64,000 nt of DNA from Epiperipatus broadwayi (GCA_028023455.1 JAQFVV010012530.1:1178001-1242000); one strand, 5' to 3'. Shown: positions 22,300-36,274, numbered from the stretch's first letter. Made by a program: numbers and translations. The notes: generated by a model from the letters alone, not told the origin.

Positions 22300-22860
22300 A
22301 GATGAATTTATCTGTGCTGAAGTGAGTGGGAAATTATATAGTTATTTTAGTTCTACCTATAACTATCATGTTGCTAGTTTACATTTTAGGAATAGGTGAC
22401 AAGGAAAGGGAGAAAAGTTATCCAATTACAATTTTATTCTCAGAGATTTAGTAAAACTGAATGATTTTAAACATTTCACTTATAGAAGAGGCTTATTTTG
22501 ATCAATTTATTTGGGATATGTCAGAAAACAAACTCTGTTAACAGCTATTAACAAAAAGTAGTTTGACTTACAAAGAAGCAATTCAGCTAGAAATAGTTTA
22601 TGAATTAGTTTTAGATTGAGAAATTTCCAATAACTAAAACTAAAATTTTGAAAATAAAAAATGAAATATCTTTGGAGTGTTAAAAAATAAATAGAAAGAA
22701 ATTCAAATGTTTTTGCTGTAGAAAAGCAGATCATTAAGCAAACAACTACAAATGTGAGAATGAATGATGCAAGAAATGCAATCATAGAGGTTATTTGAGG
22801 GAAATGTGTAAATCAAAAATGAAAAAAACAATTAATACTAAAAGTTATTATTTTTAAAAT
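22300..22860 (+). pseudogene. Ty3/gypsy Gag fragment with zinc knuckles
   Basis: The plus strand shows SSLTYKEAIQLEIVYEL (end of capsid) and then two degraded zinc knuckles: CFCCRKADH... with the last Cys changed to Tyr, and CKKCNHRGYLREMC, where the His position is Tyr. Stops lie within and upstream. It ends near 22830 without protease. Confidence 0.6.
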
Positions 22861-24402
22861 GCAATGAAATTAAAAAAATAGAAGATTGGCCTGATCAATT
22901 GATAATTCCAATATATATTGTACTCTTTTTTTTTTTAGGTCCAAATGAATTTATTTAGTCAATTTAAAAAAAAAAAAAATTAAATATATATTTTAATTGG
23001 TATGACTACTGTGTAATGTTGACAATGTTTTTAAAAGTTTTATTAAGGTAAAAAAGAAATTATTAAATGCATAAAACTGTACTAATATGTTAAAAATAGT
23101 CAAGTAAAGCTAAATAGTGTAATTTTGTATGGTTGGGAAAACTGGCCATAGTAAAATAGTACATTAATAAGTCTTCTAAAATATTTTAAAGCTAGATTTT
23201 AAAATTAATGACTTAAAATTAAATAAATAGTGTATTGTAGAATAAAAATTATACTTAATAATAGTATTATAAATTATTTAAAATGTAATATTTTGTGGGG
23301 ACAAATGTGTTTGGTTTAATAGTATCAAAATTATTATTATAAATTATATTATTATATCATTATTCTTTAATATAATATTTTTGCAATTAAACATTTATTT
23401 TTGTTACTAGACTGAAATTGATACAGATTGTCTGAGTTTTAGGTCATGTGACATGTAAATATTCATACTTGTGTGCTTACAAGTTTTTTTCTAATAAAGT
23501 TTCAAAATTGTTTTAGAATAGTACTATAAAATTGAAACATTTATTTGTCTATCACAAGATAAAAATTAGCTATTATAAAATATTTAAATAATTTTTTTAA
23601 AACGTAGTTAATAAAATAAGATTTTTTTTAAAAAATAGATACATTAAAAATAAATGCTGGATAAAATACTAAAATATTATTTTTTAAAAATGCTATTTTC
23701 AAATATTTAGTTGGTTTAAATAAAAATGTAACATTAGTTTAGAATTAAATAATGTAATAATTAATATTTGGTTGGTGATCATCATTTTTATTTTTGAAAT
23801 TTAATTGTGTAAGATAGTACTAATATGTAAATTAGATCATCAGATAAAGATCTAAATAGCCAATCAAATCATCAATTTATTTTGGTATAAAAAATCGATG
23901 TTGTCATTTTTTCTGGGGTGATAAAATTGTGTTTTAAAAGTTAATTTGTGTTAAACAGCTCTCTAAATAATTTATTATTTGTAAAATATTAAAGTATTGG
24001 ATATTTTATCAATTGGAATTATTTTTAAAGAAGAGAGTATTAAAAAATTATAAGCTTATCAAGTTTAAATCATGCACTGTTGAAGCAACTAAAATTCCCT
24101 ATTAAGTGTTTTTGTTGAAACTTAATTTAGCATCGCAGTAATTATAGAATTCATACCAAAAGTAATTGTATATTTGTGGAAAGAAAGGATAGAGGTACAG
24201 ATATTAAGTGAAAATATATTTCTAAAATTATTAATTGAGAGAGATATAATATTGGTTATATTAATATTTCAGACATTGTGGAGAGAATTAGATAGAAAAG
24301 TTTGTCAGAAATTTAATGTAGATGCATTGTCTTGTGAAAAAAGATAGCCAAAACAGTTATATGGTAAAGTCTTTTAATTCTCAATATTTTGAATATATAT
24401 AT
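22861..24402. other. AT-rich DNA, nothing recognised
   Basis: About 1.5 kb of strongly AT-rich sequence with homopolymer runs. No gene or repeat can be supported. Confidence 0.4.
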
Positions 24403-26075
24403 TGTAACGGAAAATGGTTATTCGTAAGGTTGAGTAATTATTTGTACTTTCAACTATATTTATTTCGATTATTTTATTCTACATTATACTTAATTTATTA
24501 TACTTTGATTCTTTCTCCGACTTTGATTCTTTATCCATTTATTATTTTCAACTTAGATTCTTTATTATCTTACTATTTTAATCAATGCCGTTACAATACA
24601 AGCAGAGAGCTAATACCGATACAAATTTAACTTCATATCTATACCCTTGACTGAACCCCAAGGCAATACGTACATATTATCTTGGCGTTATTTTTCCCAG
24701 CCAAAACTCTCGGCTGCTGAACAGAGCAAACTATTTCAAAGAAACTTAGCGAATGTCCAGCGCTTGCTATTTATTTTTTAGAATTGGGATTCCGCACGAA
24801 CAAGCAGCACATGAATATCTTAAACAAATCAGTATGCCCCTTTAATCACTACTTACAGTTTCCCCCCTGTCGTAGCTTGGTGATAGGAGAATAAAGCAAG
24901 GTTACAAAATTTAATGACAAATATGTTTAATACTAATATTCACACTTTATATAAAAAATTACATTATAATAACAACAATAAACACACACTTATAAATACT
25001 TGGCTATAATAAATATATGAAAATAGATCAGATATAAAAGTTCTTAAAGTCTTGTTGATAGCGTTCTATTTATCAAATCATTAATTTTATATTTAATTAT
25101 GAATAGTAGACGAATGAAAATGCATGCATGCTTTTACCTAGGCTTTGTTGTAATTGTCCCATGGGTATTTCTTCCGAGCGCTCTTGATTAACTTCCTCAG
25201 TTTGTGGGGTTATTTTCATCCAGTTTGCTGGTTGATTCTTTAGGTTGAGTTTCAATTGACAGCTACAGAAGCGGCGGTCCCTCTAGCAGGTCAGGCAAAG
25301 ATCTTACATTGTGAGTCAGTGATGAGACGGCTTGACTCCGAACCCACGTCCCTTTAACGCCACTAGCCACGCACTTCTTCCATTTTCTTTTAGCTGTTGC
25401 TTCTCTAAAGTCTACTAGCAATGCTAGACAAAAATTGTCATTTTATTAATCTCTCTCTTTGTTCGTTGTTTTTAAAATTTTTAATTAAGACTTAGATTTC
25501 CAACCAATTCTTATCATTATGTTTCTTTATTTAATTAGTGGCTGGAATGTAAGTCCCAATTAATTTAACAGATCAGGCAAAGATCTTCCGTTGATAACAT
25601 TTCTTTGTCCGTGGAATTTAATTTGTCCAACAGACTTTCACACCTACGGCCATATTGTTTCTTTTTATATATCACATATTACATTTATTTTATTTAAAGT
25701 TTACAATTCATTCATTTTTTTCACATTTACGTTTTACATTTATTTTAATTTGTTATAATATTTTTTTTTTTAATGAGAGAGAAGACACGCATTTCTTTAT
25801 GCTTCCTTTTCCCCTCTCCCACAATAAACAAAATAACTTTCTAGCATTTGACTTACAAGAGAGAAAGAGACACATTTCTTTATTTATGCAGTCCCCCCTC
25901 CCCTTCTCTTACTATTACACAATCCACAGTAATTTTGACATTAGAATTTCAATTTTTCTTTTCCTTCCTTTCTTTTTTTAAAAAAAATTTATTAGCTAAT
26001 TTACTTCACCTTTATTACTTTCTAATTTTATTAATAAATATATATGTGTGTCGACGACTTTACGTAGTCGTCACA
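24403..26075 (-). repeat. Putative solo LTR, 1.67 kb
   Basis: On the minus strand it begins TGTGACGACTACGTAAAGTC, which folds into a terminal hairpin (GACGACT / AGTCGTC), and ends CCGTTACA (TG...CA). It is flanked by ATAT on both sides, a weak target duplication in AT-rich DNA. A TATA-like box (ATATATAAAAAG, minus strand, about 25660) lies about 410 bp from the start, matching the layout of the LTR at 44.2 kb. A 25-bp motif (AGATCAGGCAAAGATCTT and variants) occurs twice, at about 25283 and 25565. No internal coding region adjoins it, hence solo. Confidence 0.45.
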
Positions 26076-29000
26076 ATATATATATTTAAAAAAAAAAAAG
26101 AATTACAGTAAATATTTTAAAGAAAATATTCTTTAAAAAATTTATTCTGAACTTTTATTAAAATAATGAAGAAATAAAGATTAAAATTATTGCAAATATA
26201 TTTTACGTGACAAGTCTTCATTATTTAAAAAGACCGCATGTATTTAATAATATGAGGAAACCGATATTGGAAAATTATTATCTGGAAGAGAAATACCTGG
26301 ATAATTAAAATTATCCTGACAAAATAGTTTAGGCTAACTTTATTAAACTATTAAATGCCAATTTCCATGGAACAAAAATGCGGAATTTTCCGTATAAATA
26401 CACCTGAACTAATATAGCTGTAATAGATGCATCAGAAGCCCAATACAGGATCCTATAGAATGGGAAAAAACTCCGGGTGATTATTTTTTAACTTTATAAA
26501 TTAATATCATCTTTAATGATCATTATTCTGAAAGATATAAATAAAGGACTATACTTTTTATAAACTTTCAAGTAGGGATTAATGATTATTTTTATGAATG
26601 AATCCAGATTTAAAAGTAGACTTTTCATTTTTTTGTTTTCATAATTTTTTATGCTTTGTGTGGTGGGGGAGAAAAGTTTTGTTCTCAAGTGTTAAGACAA
26701 TGGTTGTCGTAGCAAAGTGCATTGGGGGAGTGAGCGTTTACAAGGATTGATAATGGAAAATATCTGAAGAAAGAAAGAACTTTTTTTTTTAAATTACTTT
26801 TTGATGGATTGGAATTTTACGTAAATATGGTTAAATATGCCTTAAGTCTTATGTAATATTATATTGCTAAGACTACTAATATATGGTATGCTATTTGAGT
26901 TGGATAGCTGGGTTTGAAGACATGTAGATGTCTGAAAATTTTCAGATTTTCCATTCAATAGATAACTTTTAGATAAGTGCTTGGCTTTGGGTTGGTGTTT
27001 TTAGATCTAGTTTCTGAACCTACCCTGGCACCTCTTTGAGGAGTGCCAAAGCATGAAACCATGGTCAGGTGTTTGAGGGGGTTCCTGACAGAAATATTTT
27101 AAGTGCTGGCTCTGGCTAAGCATTTATCACAAAGCTTGTTGAGGAATTGGCAATCCTCATTGCTTATAACTTACAAGCTTAAGAGATCGAGTCATGTGAT
27201 CTATGACTCTTATTTTGATTATGGTTTTAATTATTTTATATACTAATAATATTATTTTAGGAAGGAAAATTACATACAAAATATCTACTAACATAGTGTA
27301 ATAATTATCATAAAGAATATTTAATTTTCTATAAAGTTTTTTATAAATATTTTTTGTGTATGGTAGTTTTGTTGAGTAAATGCTAATATTATGTAATATT
27401 TTATGAAATGTGGACCAAAAAATGTCTAAAAGTGATCATCTATCAATTGTCACTATGGGTAAAATTTATAAAATATTAATTTTTTTTTTACATGATGTAT
27501 TTATTTTATTTTCTTTAGATTGCTTGGAGTATTTTATAGTATTATTGTATGAATGTATGGGTATGTGTGGATGCATTAAACACACATAAAACTTATATAA
27601 GTTAGATTTTTTAAAAAAATGCATATTTTTATTTATATTACTAATGTAATATGATTCAACGATGAATATAATTTATATGATTCTTTAGTAAAGGAACCCT
27701 ATTATTTTTAAAAAGTTGAAAGTATTGACTAAGTTCATCAATGCAAAATCATTTGTATTTCTATTGATGAACTTTGAAAGTGAAATAACCTTTTCTTGTT
27801 GAATATTTCTAGATTGTTGAAGTTATACTTGAATCTTATTTATTGTTTTAGAAAAATGTTTTTGATAATTTTTGCGATGTAGATTGATAAATCTATAATG
27901 AAATTTTAAAGTGGTAATGACCTTGGGAATATGAAAAGAAACCAAAGGGATGCTTAGATGTAGGATTTATGGGGAATAGAAAGTAATTTTATTATCTTAG
28001 TAATTATGCAGGTACAGATAACGAAGCCCTGTAATTTGTATATTTCCATGGCAGTGTTTTTCTTAGTATTGAGTATTAATGTTCCAAAGAGCTGAATAAA
28101 TAGCTTGGACATTATTTTATAAGAAGGTTATTAGACAGAGAAATCATGCCTCTTTTCTTTTTATGCACTGTTGCCATGTTGATTATCTTATACTCTAGTT
28201 AGTTCTTCATACTTACGCATCGAATCGAATTTCTATCGTAATTTCTAAAGTTATTGCATTGTACAGAACTGTATTTTGAAGGAAAATAATAAATAATTTT
28301 TGAAATTGTAGAGTTGTTATTTTGGAAGAGGATAAGTAGGTTTTTCTTGCTTTGATTTATGACGAGATTAAATACAAAAGAGATCGAAAGTAAACTTAAA
28401 ATATAAGGACAAGAATCATAAATATTTTCTGTATTTTAATAAACTATTTTTTATAAAAAATATATAAGTGATAATAAAATTATTCACGATACTTTTGAAT
28501 AATTTTTGAATGTTTTATCATACATGTAATACATATTTTTAATGGACAATACATCTAGAGAAACATAATAAAATAGAACAAGTGCTTATATTTTATAAAT
28601 ATGATTTTTATGTTTTAGAAAATGCATAAACACACACATAAGAATTTTTTAATAAATTAATGTCAAGCAAGGTGTATAAAAAATCTGTTAATCATATTAT
28701 TTTATTTAAGTCCACGTATTTAGTAATGAACTGAAATAATTTTTTTTTTTGATAATGTCAGCACTATCATAATAAAAGTTATTTAATTGAGTATAAATCG
28801 ATAGACATATATTGAAATAGGTGATACTTCTGTAGTTTATTTTTATGTTTTCATAATTTGTGTATGCTTATGGAAAACATAATATAGTTCAATTGATAGA
28901 TAATATATTTTAAGCCATAATTGTGTCTGTGATTATTATTAGTAATATTATGTTTGTTGTAAAAAAATATAAAAAGTTCTAAGTCAGAGTGAAGGCTTAG

Positions 29001-30279
29001 GTACTTTTAGATTTTATTATTTTTTTTATTATTATTTGAAATGAAGAAGTATGTAATTTATCCAAAATTTTAATTGTAAATAGTGTACATAGTTTATTTT
29101 TTGTTAAAAGTGTTATAATAAAATTTTGTTCAACTTGTTTTATAAATTTAGTGTTATATTGATTTTTCACACCTCACACACATAATTTTCAGATATATTG
29201 AACCAAAACATAATATTTGCACAGTACGAATAAGATTATTTATTTGAGAAATTACAGTATTTCATAATATGATTTATTTGAGAAATTTCATTCTTACATT
29301 ATTATCATTATGGTCATAAATTAATTATATAATTTATTGCATAAGAATTATAATATTATTCATTGCCACATATTCTCAGATTATCAGATTATACCACATA
29401 TTCTATTTAAGATGCCATATGAAAGTTAAAAGATTATACAGCATTGTTTATTTATCGTTATTATTATTATTGATCATTACCATAACATTGAAAGTAAATA
29501 AGATTGATGATTATACACTGAAGATTATTATTATTTATTATTATTATTAGTTAGGTGTAGTTGAGGGTGATATAAAATCCCTTATCATACTTGACTACAG
29601 AAATTTTAAATGATTCAAATTAGTTTAAAGAACCTGAGATTATTAGTTATATTATTTTAAATAAAGAGATTAGGATTTATTTAGTAGCATTATATTTAAT
29701 TGATTATTATTTTAAAGTCATAAGAATGCTATAAAATTATTATTATTTGAAATAATGGGGGGGGGTAGTATTCTTATGCCATTGAGGTTGTATCCTGTGG
29801 GATATTGGCTCAATGTAATTCAAATGCTACTTATACTTCACTTCATTGTCTCATGATTTTATATCATATTTATTTAATTTTATAAAACCCGAACTATTTT
29901 ATTATTTCTTATTAGTTAGAGCTAGTTAAATAATAGATAGTATCATAGAATATCTTTATTATTGATTATATGTATTTTAGCCTAGCATAACCATTTATCT
30001 GAGCTAGTCCTATTTTTTTATTATTATTATATTTCCTAGAAGTGAGGGTACAGTATATATAAATATATACAATTGGTCATATCACAGAACATTCTTGATC
30101 CAAATACATTACTCAGAATTATTTTGCAGGCAGATTCATAAGGAATTATTTTAATAAATGTGAAAATACAATTTTATTTTTAATTAATCAATACCCATTC
30201 ATTCAGTCTGGTAAAAGGAGAATTCCTCTTTCATTTTATCCAATTATATATATTGAAAATAAATAGTAACATTGATATC
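26076..30279. other. 4.2 kb of AT-rich DNA with no firm feature
   Basis: Mostly AT-rich sequence with TTA microsatellite-like runs (29450-29560) and a G run near 29757. At 27025-27060 an imperfect palindrome (GGCACCTCTTTGAGGAGTGC) sits in a less AT-rich patch (26990-27210) that may be a repeat fragment. At 26423-26440 the text AVIDASEAQYRIL is faintly RNase H-like, but is too short to call. Confidence 0.35.
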
Positions 30280-30389
30280 CAAAAAAGATGAAACATATTA
30301 ACAGTGATCTTACTTCACAAATAATTCTGAATAACATATTTGGAATGAGAGTGTTCTGTGACATAATTATAATCCTAAACATTACATAT

Positions 30390-32230
30390 TCAAGCAGTAG
30401 TAAAAGTTATTTACATGCTGTTGAAATTAGTAATATATATTTGGAGAAAATTAAAATGGAAGTTGATAGCAGATTGGACATTTCTATACTGTAAAATAAC
30501 AATTGGAAAAGATGAAATTTACATATACATGAACAAAATCAAAATGATGGGATTAGTAAAATTCCACATGAAATTAAATAATCAGAAATGGAATGGTAAA
30601 ATTATAAACCATAGAGAAAAATATTACTCTGCTAACATAATATGAATGGTTTAAATTGTAAGCGATAGAATTTAGCTTAATAAAAAATATCAAAACTAAA
30701 GAAATAAAATTAGCATTTCTGAATTTATTTTCAGCAGAATTAGATGAAATAAATACTTCTTCAGTGAAATTAATGGTGATTGATGATGCTAAGCCAACTT
30801 TCTACATACGTAGAAGGGTTCCATTAAAATTGAATGCAGATATTCATGACTACTTAACAATAGTGAGAATCATGTCAATGAAACAGCATCATGCCAAGAA
30901 AAGAGTACATTAAATGACCCAAGGCTATGAGGCCATGGCAGTGAGTTCACATAGACCATCCTGGTCTATCTAAAGGACATATAATATTGGTAATAGTAAA
31001 TGCATATTTGAGATGGATTGATTTCTGGTTAATGAAAAATATTAGCTCAGAAGAAACCATAAAACAGTTTCATGAAATATTATGGCATTCCAAATATATT
31101 AGTTCCCAATAGTGGAACTGTTTTCACTTCAGAGAAATTTGATGAAACACTAAAGGAGTTTGGTGTGCTACACATAATAACACCAACTTACCATCCCGAG
31201 TCAAATGGATTAATGAAAAAGCTATGCAGCAATTAAAAATAATGATTAACAAAACTAAGCAATACTAATATAAATGAAACTTGTATATGGCCACTGTTTT
31301 ACAAACATTCAACACCTTCAGTAACCACTAGAAAAACCCCAGTATAGTTATTAATGAGGAGAATTAGAACTAAATTGTCTTTTTTGCTAAAAAAAAAAAA
31401 ATATTAAAAACTAAAGCAGTAATTTCATATATGAAAAGTTAATGACAAAGTTTGGGTTTGAGACAGTTTGAGAAAAAGCTGGGTTAAGAGAAAAATAAAA
31501 GCTGTGATTTTCATTAACATTGTAAAAATAAGAACAGGTTTTACACAAACCACAACTGTTGAAGTTCCAGAAATAGAAGATTGCATACTCCAAGAAGAAG
31601 GAATTACTGAAATAACATTGGTGGAACTTTGAAGACAAAACAAAAAACAGCAAGCAAAGATACTTAACCCAGAAAAGCAAAAGAAGAAAGAAAAACCAAA
31701 ACATTTGGAAGATTATGTTTGCAGTTAAGATTAGTGTAAAAATCAGTATTTCTGGAATGGAGGATGGTCTTAGTATGTTTGGAAGAGAAAAAAATAGAAG
31801 GAAATCAGTTAAAATTGATTTTTAAAAATGAGCTTTATTTAATTAAAGATTCAAACATAGATAATTTAATAATAGAAAGAGAGTTACTGTCTTACTTTAT
31901 TAAAAATAGATGTTGGACAAAAATAATAATCAATAGATTAATTAAGATAAAAAAAGATCCCCTTTCTACAAAAAAATTAATTATAAACATTAATAATTTG
32001 TAAAATAAAAGTTATTCCAGAAGTAAAAATCACACTAATGAAATCTGCTAATACAGAAAAAAGAGTAGAATATTTTAGAGAGTTTTTCAAATTAGGAGAT
32101 TGACCAATGCAGATGAAATTTCAAACCAGGTATGTCTAGCCCAAAAAATAAATCCATAGACTTAAGGACTTTTTTCAGATCATATTTGGTCTTATTATTT
32201 TATGTATCATAGGTTATATATCATTGTAAT
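30390..32230 (+). pseudogene. Ty3/gypsy derivative: protease, RT start, integrase
   Basis: In order on the plus strand: a protease-like segment (KIKMEVDSRLDISIL, about 30450-30490, where the D-T/S-G triad reads D-S-R), the start of reverse transcriptase (DDAKPTFYIRRRVPLKLN, about 30780), then an abrupt jump into the integrase core at about 30946 (VHIDHPGLSKGH). Polymerase, RNase H and the integrase zinc domain are missing. Both visible catalytic aspartates are Asn (LVIVNAY and VPNSGT). The glutamate region is frameshifted. The integrase C-terminal block VNDKVWV follows at about 31440. The 3' part (31900-32230) resembles 20750-21010. No LTR pair was found. Confidence 0.65.
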
Positions 32231-32244
32231 TTATTGTATTATAT

Positions 32245-32410
32245 CATCATCATAATTTTCAAACATTATCAATTCACTTCAAGATGAAGGTCTCTCCAAG
32301 TTCAATCCATCTTCTCCAATCTCTAGTCTCTTCTTCATATCACCCCAGCAAACATCCTTATTTCATCCATCCATCTCACATGTGGTCTCTTTCTAGGTCT
32401 TTTATTATAT
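32245..32410 (-). pseudogene. LINE C-terminal remnant
   Basis: On the minus strand RPRKRPHVRWMDEIRMFAGV is followed by a degraded tail, matching the last conserved block of animal LINE proteins (RPxxRWxDEIRxxAG). It is homologous at the DNA level to 560-650 in this window (shared CCTTATTTCATCCATCCATC). 5' truncated. Confidence 0.65.
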
Positions 32411-32929
32411 AAATATATATTTATGCAAGATTTTGTAAATATATGTGCTAATAGCTAAAATGTAAAATATTGTTTTAATATGAACACATTAGCATGTTTG
32501 GATCATAAATTATCACATGAAATATAAGCATGTCTTTTATACAGATTATCATGATAATGTTAATAATACCTGTATTCATAGGCAAATTTGATTGAAAAGT
32601 TATCTTTACTCTTTCATGTATTTTCTTTAAAGTACATAGTCTGCACAATGAAAGAGTGACTGGATATTGGTTTAGTCTCCAAGTTGCCTACAGCACCATT
32701 TTTCAATCAATGCAAGTATTACATAGCAACATAGTTTAGTTATCTAGCACAAAAATTTCAAGACATTAGCATGTCTGGATCATGAATCATCACATGAAAT
32801 GTGAGCATATTTCATATTATAAACCATGATGAAAACACATGCTAACAAATTTTGTTTTAAATTAGAAAACACAGCTACTGAAATGTTTATAATGATTTAA
32901 ACTATCTATGGTGATGAGGAAAGCATTGA
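32411..32929. repeat. Diverged direct repeat pair in AT-rich DNA
   Basis: Two copies of a block of about 45 bp (CATTAGCATGTYTGGATCAT, then ATCACATGAAAT) lie at about 32487 and 32764, 277 bp apart. Nothing else recognised. Confidence 0.5.
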
Positions 32930-33130
32930 AGATGTCCACAAAAGTACAGAACATCTTCATATTTCATGCAGTACCTCATGATCTAAATGCTAGTACCTTG
33001 AACTTGTTGTAATGAATAGCCAAACTGTATCACTTCATAATGTACAAATTGATTCAGAGATGGCACTTCAGGCAGCTTGGAAAGAGAATCAGTCATCTTT
33101 TCACTGGGATACATAGTATATTTTATAAAT
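32930..33130 (-). pseudogene. Possible Ty3/gypsy RNase H end
   Basis: The minus strand contains TDSLSKLPEVPSLNQFVHYE, similar to the end of RNase H in Ty3/gypsy elements (ADALSRLP). Only this block is convincing. The surrounding sequence is degraded. Confidence 0.3.
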
Positions 33131-34068
33131 TTTACTTTATAGCTTTAATTATTAGTGATGATTCCTATCAGTAATTTTAAATATGGAATAATCATTATTT
33201 TCATAGCATTTTGGAGAACATATTACCATTATATACAGCATCATTTCACTTTTTTTAAATGAGCTATTCAGCCTAACTTTTTTCATAACTAGATATCCAA
33301 TGCTATTTGTTGTTGTTGTGGTTGCTTACAGCAGTTCCACAAGAACATCAAGATAATGGTTTTCTTGTTTCTTTAAAATAACTTGTTTGACTTATCATCC
33401 AACAAGAAAGTAGCATCTATTTTCACCACTTCTATATCATCTAGTACAAGCTTTAATAATCAAGCAGAATAGAAGATTACGTTTATGAATATCAAAATGT
33501 AAGCAGAAATAATGTGATGACTACTTGGTCATATGATTTAACTCTGGCAACTCAAACATAAATGATAATTTTTTTTTTTTCGCAAAACTTTCGTTGCAAT
33601 AAATAATAAAATTCATCACAATATTCTAAACATATATTTTAAAGAGCAGTGAATTGTCTCCATTCTAATCCAGAGTCATATGCTGGATGCATAAGTACAT
33701 TAATTGTAGCTTGAAGAAGTCAAAAGCCAAAAACCGTTCTAGGGATGTAGAAATCATAGCCTTACTATCTAATTCCCATTAATTATATAAGTTTACATTA
33801 GATGGTTCTGGGATAGAAGAAAATTACTCTTGAAATAATAAAAATTAATTGAAAGCATATAAGATTGAAGGACAAACTATTATTTTAGATACTATTTGAA
33901 TGAAAATCACTAACACAATAACTTCCATTCACAAATAATATTTCACACATATTGTTAAAAGAATGACATAGTTGCTCAGCAAAATATCAGTAGGAAAGGA
34001 ATTAATATCCTATATATTTGTTTATATATGAATATGATCAGGTTCTCCTACCATTTCTATATATCAGT
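33131..34068. other. AT-rich DNA, nothing firm
   Basis: May contain further decayed Ty3/gypsy sequence on the minus strand, but no motif was convincing. Confidence 0.3.
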
Positions 34069-36274
34069 TGTAACGAACACAGACGTTCGTTACATTGTTT
34101 TTTTTTTTTATTTATTAAACATGAAAGTAAATTAAAAAGTTCGCATTTAAAAATTTTCTTTAAGAATTAAAAATTGAAATTAAATATCATCTTAAACTCG
34201 TATATATTAAATCGCACAGATATAAAAAATTATTAAAATAAAACTGTATTAAAAATAGAAAAGGTATTTTAAAAACAAAAACTTAAAAAGATTTGGAGAT
34301 AAAATTATATCTTTAAATTTATCTTTAAATATATCTTTGATTTGGAAAACAGGTTAATTAATCAGAAATGGAAATGATAAATTTAATTAGTCAAATGTAA
34401 ACCAGCCTTGGGCATTTAAATGTAAAAACAGCGGTCAGATAGGAAAACAATAGAAACAAATAGCCAATGAAAGAAATCCATTGGGAAATCGGACCTCAAC
34501 GAAAAGGATCATCGCATCGATGACGTAATGTAAATGCAATCCTTCAAATGAATATAAAAGGACAAGGTTGAAAATTATTAGTGACTAGTGAGTTATTATG
34601 ATTATTACGATGTGACAGATAGATGTTAGTGCGGAGGTGCGGGAGAAGAGATTGAAGGACGCACGTTCAATCCCTTCAGTTGTTATAAAATGGAAAAATG
34701 AAACATCGCTTTTCTTATATTCAGAGGATCACAGGATCATCGGGAAATTTAACGCGGGATTTCAAACGGCAAGCAATTGTAAAAGATGAACATTTCTAAA
34801 ACCGTAAGAACTTTCTAAGATATAACGAACAATATTAATTTGAAAACACTAAGAACTTTAAATTTTAAACTTTCCTAGTAGTTAATTGTTACAAATAGAA
34901 TCCTATCTGACCAAACTAAATTCTTTATTAATAGCGTTATTTGATGTATTTTTTTCTTATTTATTTAAAATCATTTCCATTTATTTATTTACTTTTTTGT
35001 TCTTTAAGTTTTATTATGATTTCTGTTTTCCGATAAATTAAAATATATCAATGTTAAACTTAAGTCGGGCGTGAATGGCTGTATAGATTTGTAAAGTTAT
35101 ATTAGGGGAGGGTAATCTTAGGTTATTTGTTCCGTGGTTAAATTGGAACAATGGATTGGATATATTGGTGTGATTAGTAGATGTAATATTGATTCGCTAC
35201 GGGCAGAATCGCTTCATACGCCGCACACTTCCGTTTGCCTATGGAAGGAATGATAAGTCGGATACCGCAGTTCCTTTCTATGGAGTTTTTTGTTTTATTG
35301 CTCTTCTTTGCAGATAGATGTAATATTCCTATCTCATAAGAGGCAATTTCTTCTCTTAACCTTTTGTGCTGCCGTATTTTATTACATTGAATACATCGAT
35401 ATATCAGATGAATTGATGCCAGTTTGACTACGAATTTTAGCCTAAGGTTAAATAGGGATAGAATGTTTATTTTCAAAAGCAAATTTATGTGGTCTATTCA
35501 TGCTCGACCCTAAATAAAAATGCATTAAATTTAAGTTGTTTATAGACGCTTGCATGGATTGTTTATCGGTTAACTATATTTGCGTTTTCATATTTGATCA
35601 AAATATATAGACATTCGATAAATAATGATACCTTACGGTGAGTATCTAAAATGTATTTATTCGGAGGTCTTTTAAGTCATTGGTGACAATGCAAGTATCT
35701 TATGGTGAATACTACTGGGTTACGTATAAATTTCCCTCCGCAATTGTCAGTAATCAATAAGTTTGTATTTTGATCGTTTATGTTTACTTTGAAATGTGTT
35801 TAACCATTGAAATCTATGTAACCGATCTATAGCAACATATTATAACAAGCTTTTATAATCCCATCTGTGCGAACTTAATTAAAATGTAAAATTAGAATAT
35901 AATAGTAATTAAATGTAAATTAAAGTCAAAAATCAAAGTTAAAAATAATGTTAAAATGTAAACTAATACTAAAATAATTTTAAATCTTATATATATGTGC
36001 ATAAATAAATGTTTGTATGTTAATTACTGGCAGTGGCTTATTTTATTTATTTTTTTAATATTGAAATATAATTAGATACCATATGATATTATTAAATCTC
36101 TGCTACTCCCTGAGCTAGTGACATGGGCTAACGACCGGAAGCAAAATATTTAAAAAAAATTATTTTTTTTTTGACTTAAGTATCTGCCTACTTTATAAAT
36201 TTTTCTAGGTTCAAATGCCTAGATGGCGCCCTGTAGTGCAGTTCACGTTAAGTCGCTTTCTCCGGATCGTTACA
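34069..36274 (+). repeat. Putative LTR (solo) or LTR-derived element, 2.2 kb
   Basis: It begins TGTAACGAAC and ends TCGTTACA (TG...CA), with a 4-bp direct repeat CAGT on each side (34065-34068, 36275-36278). The first 26 bp form a perfect hairpin with 10-bp arms (TGTAACGAAC / GTTCGTTACA). A TATA-like box (AATATAAAAGG, about 34551) lies about 480 bp in. The segment 35600-35760 resembles the internal region of the 44.2 kb element at 48520-48690, and a GAGCTAGT box near 36113 resembles its LTR at 45628. This fits a diverged relative, either a solo LTR or an internally deleted copy. No credible coding frame. Confidence 0.5.

Noticed and set aside
25655-26111. Overlapping Phe/Leu-rich plus-strand frames
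   Set aside because: Low-complexity T-rich sequence inside a putative minus-strand LTR.
26420-26470. DASEAQ text resembling the start of an RNase H domain
   Set aside because: Only about ten residues match, a stop follows, and there is no flanking polymerase sequence.
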